Part shown: piece by piece, positions 41,637 to 42,001 of the stretch
Numbering within the stretch: position 1 is the stretch's first letter
Layout: every line of letters starts with the position of its first letter
Source of the DNA: Akkermansiaceae bacterium UBA1315
GTDB taxonomy: Bacteria > Verrucomicrobiota > Verrucomicrobiia > Verrucomicrobiales > Akkermansiaceae
Assembly (NCBI GenBank): GCA_002307065.1
Contig: DBTN01000035.1
Span: 59,425 to 101,425, forward strand
Length of the DNA: 42,001 nt
Direction: 5' to 3'
Translations under genes and position numbers: made by a program
Notes under the pieces: model-generated
What the model saw: only the letters and a program-made list of their open reading frames with translations
Database searches by the model: none
What the model was told of the DNA's origin: nothing

Positions 41637-42001
41637 GATTGATCCTTCCGATGATTACTTCCCCTCAGTTACGTAACCAGTTTTGTTCGCTTCATGTTGA
41701 AGCGATTGCCAGGCGAATTCGTGCTCCTTCGTTGTGTGGACGAACTGGTTGCTGATTCGTTTTTTGATTCCCCCGAATATCCCCCTGATATGAATCTCTC
41801 TATCTTCCGATTATTTTCCGGAACCGGTTAGGTTTCTAAAATTTCCCCCTAACGCAGGCCGGGGCACGTGACCCGGTTTTGCCAATCCTTTTGGTTCGAT
41901 GGAAATCCATACCGGTTTCCAACGGTCGAGCGATGCCAATTTCGGGGGGCCGGTTTGTGAACTGTAATTTCGAAAACAGCGGTTCATGCGGCCCTCCGAT
42001 C
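41637..42001. other. 365-bp gene-free end of window
   Basis: No convincing gene on either strand. It contains ACCGGT sites and an 18-bp near-palindrome at 41859-41876 (CCGGG-GCACGTGA-CCCGG, then TTTT), which may be a terminator or binding site. Return to native-like composition. Confidence 0.5.

Overview
The window reads as a chromosomal segment of a Verrucomicrobiota-like bacterium (PVC superphylum). This is inferred from gene content: a chlamydia-like class Ic ribonucleotide reductase pair, a PEP-CTERM protein, Kdo and lipid genes of a Gram-negative envelope, and weak or absent Shine-Dalgarno sites. No 16S gene is present. The core DNA is GC-rich and carries the palindrome ACCGGT at a strikingly high density. 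Several AT-richer or differently composed stretches mark acquired DNA.

Layout. 1-3.0 kb: hemolysin III-like membrane protein, mutM, prmA, secreted rhodanese. 3.1-7.0 kb: poorly conserved small genes, then a decayed integrative element of about 2.6 kb inserted at the 3' end of an intact tRNA-Gly(GCC). It has a tyrosine integrase beside the tRNA, a fused relic of phage genes, and a 95-bp duplicated attachment region at the far end. 7.1-18.4 kb: trpC, a lipoprotein/TPM/zinc-ribbon set overlapping hisD, two transglutaminase-like proteins, a DUF420 plus two SCO-like genes, an RsmA-Nudix fusion, and a PEP-CTERM subtilase-like protein. 18.5-25.9 kb: MsbA-like ABC exporter, kdsB and pyrG, then on the other strand DUF177-rpmF-plsX-fabH. 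26.4-31.3 kb: nrdB and nrdA, split by an inverted-repeat-flanked four-helix-bundle gene.

31.4-41.6 kb is a defence and stress island. It begins directly after the nrdA terminator with two consecutive toxin-antitoxin-chaperone (TAC) operons, each HigB-like toxin, Xre antitoxin and SecB-like chaperone. Next comes a displaced 3' fragment of a diverged nrdA, which suggests DNA was integrated at the nrdA 3' end. Then comes an AT-rich block with a CBASS pair (CD-NTase plus TIR-STING NADase effector), followed immediately by a two-gene Panoptes-like system: a minimal CRISPR polymerase (mCpol, OptS-like) and a two-TM beta-barrel effector (OptE/Cap15-like). Last is a BsuBI/PstI-type restriction-modification cassette bracketed by two direct repeats of about 290 bp that look like structured RNA or DNA.

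How they may work together (inference). The CBASS pair would sense phage and kill through NAD+ loss. The Panoptes pair would guard against phage proteins that sponge cyclic nucleotides. The R-M system cuts unmodified DNA. The TAC operons could link growth arrest to chaperone or protein-export stress and also stabilise the island. The most notable items are the CBASS/Panoptes tandem, the twin TAC operons, the nrdA-end integration scar and the repeat-flanked R-M cassette.
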